A stretch of 64,000 bases of DNA. Source: Pseudomonadota bacterium. GTDB taxonomy: Bacteria > Pseudomonadota > Gammaproteobacteria > Xanthomonadales > Rhodanobacteraceae. The notes below the pieces were generated by a model, which saw nothing but the letters and a program-made list of their open reading frames with translations, searched no databases and was not told where the DNA came from. Made by a program: the position numbers and the translations under genes. The stretch spans positions 1-64,000 of the forward strand of contig JAEWGO010000007.1 in the NCBI GenBank assembly GCA_023388255.1, in the 5' to 3' direction. Below are positions 61,172 to 64,000 of this stretch, in pieces; the stretch's first letter is position 1; the number at the start of each line of letters is the position of its first letter.

Positions 61172-63985
61172 TTACGGCCCTTGCACGATCCGGAACGATT
61201 CGGGCTTTGTCATTGCGATCGGTTGCTCCAGCCAGTGCAGCGCATCGACCACGCTGGTCGCGCGATCGACAACATTGCCATTGCGGCGCACGTCCAGTGA
61301 TTGCCCCGGATGGATCAGCCCCGTGACGACGCCATTGTTGAAACGGATCGAGTAGCCGTATGCGCCGGCATACGGCGCGGCGAAGCTCAGTGTGTATGGC
61401 GTGTTGGCCATGTATCCCGAGCCGCCATCGACGATGCCGGTCATCACGAAACCCGGGTTGGCCAGCGGCCATGCGCGTACTACGCGGCCTTGCTGGTTTT
61501 CCTGCCCTTGGTTGCCGAGTACGCGCAGGTGCATCGTTTCCGGCGCCGATGCCTGCGCGCGCAGCACGACGAGGTTGCCAGTCGTCGCCGCGGTTTCCGG
61601 ATTCGTGTTGGCGAACCGCGTGACGATGTCGAGAGCGCCATTGCCGTCGAAGTCGGCGAAGGTCTGCAGGTCATTCCAGAGCCGTTGCTGCGGTGTCAGA
61701 CCGTCGTCGTACAGGAAGGCCTGCACGAATCCGGTGCCACGATTGAGGAAGAATCGTGGTGGGTCGTGGATGTGGCCGAGCACGTAGCAATCGCTCGTCA
61801 CCGAATCCTTGCCGCAGCCGCCGGCGACGAGCAGGTCGGGGCGACCGTCGTTGTCGACGTCTGCCGCGTTGAGGCCATAGGATTGGTTGTAGAACTGGGG
61901 TGGAAACGCGTCGGGAACCTCGGTGAAGCGTTGTCCATCGAATTGGAACAAGGCCGGCCCCTTGTCCACATCGACCGGTGCCAGTGTGACGAAATCGAGC
62001 AGTCCATCGTTGTTCCAGTCGATGAACTTGGCGCCTTCGTCGAAACGAAGCGGCAGGCCCATCGCCTGGCGCCGATCGACGAAATTCAGGTGGCCGGAGG
62101 CGACGCCCTGGTTGATGAACAGGTGGTTGCCGACATACAGGTCGATCCAGCCGTCGTCGTTGATGTCGGCGGCCTGCGCGCCCTCCACGCGGAGATCGTC
62201 GGACCAGCCGCGCATCGCGACGCCGGCCTGATCGGCCGCTTCGGTGAAGTTGCCGTGGCCGTCGTTGAGCAGCAGGTAGTTTTGCCTCGTTGGATTGCCG
62301 GTGTAGTTCGGCAGGAACACATCCAGAAAGCCGTCGTTGTTGAAATCGGCGATCACGATGGTTTCGCCGAATCCGCCGTACTTGCGCGCCGTGAATGCGC
62401 TGTCCTCGACAAAGCCGCCGGTTGCCAGCCCGCGGAAGTACAGGATGCGCGAATACGTGGCATCCACGCCGGCGAGTTCGATCGGCGAGTACACGTTGGC
62501 AATCAGGTCGTTGATGCCGTCGCCGTCGAAATCGGCGAGGCGGACATCGCGGTAGATGCGGCCGAGGGCGCGCAGCGCGCCGAGGCCGAGCGTGGATTCG
62601 GGCATCGGGCTGAAACCGCCGTTGCAGTCGCCGCGGCTGCCGAGGAGGTCGATGCAACCATCGCCGTCGATGTCGGCAATGGCAAGCGCCCCCCAATAGC
62701 CGAGCGAGGTGGCCTGGAACTCGACGCGGAAGGCCTGCGGGCTGGGTGGCCGCGGTATTCCGGCCGTCGCGGCACTCACGCTGAAGTAGCGCGCGTCCGC
62801 AAGGGCGGGATTGGTCAGGTCGATGCTGGCGCTGCCATCCGTCGTTGTCATTGACGAAAGCAGTGCGCGTTGCGAGTCGAAGATGGAAAGCCGGTACGGG
62901 CCCGGCGAAATCGTTTGCACATCCCAGGCGACCGCAAGAATCGACGGTGTCGCGAGCGGGCGCGTCACGGTCGGCCGCGCCAGCGCCGGCGCCCAGCCAT
63001 TGCCACCGGCATAGGGCATTTCCGGTTGCGCGGCCAGTGGCGTGATTGCATCGATCCACCCCTGATGCATATGCCAGCTTGCGACATTGCCGTCCGCATC
63101 CGCCGCGATCAGGTCGTCGGTGCCGTCACCGTCGAGGTCGCCGGTCTGTGCGATGGTCCACCCGGGCGGCGGTCCGAATACCGCCGGTTCGTTGGTCTCG
63201 AAGCCGCTGGCGAAGACGGCTTCGCCGCCAAGCGGTGCGGGACTTGCCTGCGCACCTTGCATGCGCCACAGCACATGGCCGCTGCCGCTTGGCCAGAGAA
63301 TGTCGGCGTCGCCGTCGCCATCGAAGTCGCCGATCGCTGCCGGGCGTGCATCAGGCGCTACGGTCTGGCTGAGCATCGTTGTCGCGACAATCGCATTCGA
63401 ACCGAGTTGCCAGATCGAAACCTGCCCCTGATCGCTGCGCCAGAGCACGTCGGCGTGCCCATCGCCATCGAAATCGCCGACGCCGACCACGTGCCAATTG
63501 GCGTCCACCACAGGGCCAGGCGGCAACACGGTGCGCGCGCGAATCGTGCTTCCGTTCATGAACCACACTTCGAGCCGGCGGTCGCCGTTCAACCAGACAA
63601 GGTCATCCTTGCCGTCGCCATCCACGTCGCCGCTGCCGGCAAACTCCCAGCCGGGAGCAAACGTCTGCGCCAGGATGGTTTGTTCGGCGACGGCGAATCC
63701 GGGCACGCGCCAAATGGAAATCTCGCCGGTGGTTCTCAGCCACAACAGGTCGGAGCGGCCATCGCCGTCGACATCCGGGGTGCCGGCAAGTATCCAGTTC
63801 GGTTCGACCAGGTAGGGCAGTTCGTGCAGCCCGGCCGCAGTGGGATCGATCGTGCGCTGCAGCAGCAGGCGCCCATCGGCATGTCGCCATACCGCGTCGG
63901 CGTGGCCATCGCCATCGAAGTCCGCCGCGGTTGCGGTCGAGCAGAGAAGTGCCAGCGCCAAGCCGGAAAGAATTCGATCGATCAC
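61172..63985 (-). CDS. Secreted FG-GAP/VCBS repeat protein with internal GFE motif
   Basis: 937 residues if started at GTG 63985, which has AAGGG six bases upstream; a TTG at 63991 is the alternative, and the promoter lies beyond the window. After the signal peptide (SGLALALLCSTATA) come at least ten calcium-binding D-x-D-x-D-G repeats of FG-GAP/VCBS type (DFDGDGHADAVW, DVDGDGRSDLLWL, DFDGDGINDLIA, DVDNDGRPDLLVAG), forming one or two propellers. VFASGFE (63197-63217) occurs internally at about residue 260, resembling the C-terminal tag of other secreted proteins here. Similar proteins are secreted or surface-associated; no enzyme motif is seen. Confidence 0.85.
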   Translation of the reverse strand: MIDRILSGLALALLCSTATAADFDGDGHADAVWRHADGRLLLQRTIDPTAAGLHELPYLVEPNWILAGTPDVDGDGRSDLLWLRTTGEISIWRVPGFAVAEQTILAQTFAPGWEFAGSGDVDGDGKDDLVWLNGDRRLEVWFMNGSTIRARTVLPPGPVVDANWHVVGVGDFDGDGHADVLWRSDQGQVSIWQLGSNAIVATTMLSQTVAPDARPAAIGDFDGDGDADILWPSGSGHVLWRMQGAQASPAPLGGEAVFASGFETNEPAVFGPPPGWTIAQTGDLDGDGTDDLIAADADGNVASWHMHQGWIDAITPLAAQPEMPYAGGNGWAPALARPTVTRPLATPSILAVAWDVQTISPGPYRLSIFDSQRALLSSMTTTDGSASIDLTNPALADARYFSVSAATAGIPRPPSPQAFRVEFQATSLGYWGALAIADIDGDGCIDLLGSRGDCNGGFSPMPESTLGLGALRALGRIYRDVRLADFDGDGINDLIANVYSPIELAGVDATYSRILYFRGLATGGFVEDSAFTARKYGGFGETIVIADFNNDGFLDVFLPNYTGNPTRQNYLLLNDGHGNFTEAADQAGVAMRGWSDDLRVEGAQAADINDDGWIDLYVGNHLFINQGVASGHLNFVDRRQAMGLPLRFDEGAKFIDWNNDGLLDFVTLAPVDVDKGPALFQFDGQRFTEVPDAFPPQFYNQSYGLNAADVDNDGRPDLLVAGGCGKDSVTSDCYVLGHIHDPPRFFLNRGTGFVQAFLYDDGLTPQQRLWNDLQTFADFDGNGALDIVTRFANTNPETAATTGNLVVLRAQASAPETMHLRVLGNQGQENQQGRVVRAWPLANPGFVMTGIVDGGSGYMANTPYTLSFAAPYAGAYGYSIRFNNGVVTGLIHPGQSLDVRRNGNVVDRATSVVDALHWLEQPIAMTKPESFRIVQGP

Positions 63986-64000
63986 TGCCAACCCTTTGTT

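Overview
The window is high-GC Gram-negative chromosome. It looks like a gammaproteobacterium of the Xanthomonadales/Lysobacterales, probably Rhodanobacteraceae. The indications are tryptophan dioxygenase residues numbered as in Xanthomonas campestris, paired TonB-dependent receptors, a PilU motor, an SAH riboswitch before ahcY, and many large secreted beta-propeller or FG-GAP proteins carrying a short (I/L/V)F-x-x-GF(E/D) tag. No tRNA, rRNA, CRISPR array, prophage or intact insertion sequence was seen. The species is an inference.

Layout. 1-6.8 kb: class I fumarase, CsbD, DUF3228, a divergent SDR, two medium-chain reductases, and an IS4 relic beside a repeat. 6.9-12.7 kb: a periplasmic cytochrome c/PQQ dehydrogenase, a YdeI/OmdA protein, a decayed Mrr-type nuclease bracketed by short repeats, and a 711-residue HTH-GTPase fusion of foreign appearance. 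12.8-22.3 kb: ahcY and metK of the activated-methyl cycle, separated by secreted-protein genes and one broken one. 22.4-26.8 kb: VOC protein and a 2-oxoacid dehydrogenase operon (E1 alpha, E1 beta, DUF1304, E2). 27-35.8 kb: amino-acid catabolism, with kynA, a POT peptide transporter, a MarR regulator and hppD-hmgA-(membrane protein)-vapBC-like-fahA-maiA. 35.8-49.6 kb: CBS protein, a BNR/DUF11 secreted protein, glycosyltransferase, TPR-sulfotransferase, mtgA, a secreted subtilase and two exported proteins. 49.6-58.8 kb: two tandem TonB-dependent receptors, a second TPR-sulfotransferase and a 2OG-Fe(II) oxygenase. 58.8-64 kb: pilU, a lipoprotein/coiled-coil pair, and an FG-GAP secreted protein reaching the right edge.

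How it fits together. A secreted protease, TonB receptors and a peptide symporter would supply peptides. kynA, hppD-hmgA-fahA-maiA and possibly the 2-oxoacid dehydrogenase would feed the amino acids into fumarate, acetoacetate and acyl-CoA, and fumarase sits in the same window. MetK and AhcY run the SAM/SAH cycle, with SAH sensed by a riboswitch.

Main candidates for something new: the HTH-GTPase (possible single-gene defence), the shared GFE tag on five secreted proteins, the receptor/TPR-sulfotransferase/2OG-oxygenase cluster, and a toxin-antitoxin module with a 28-bp operator inside the tyrosine operon.
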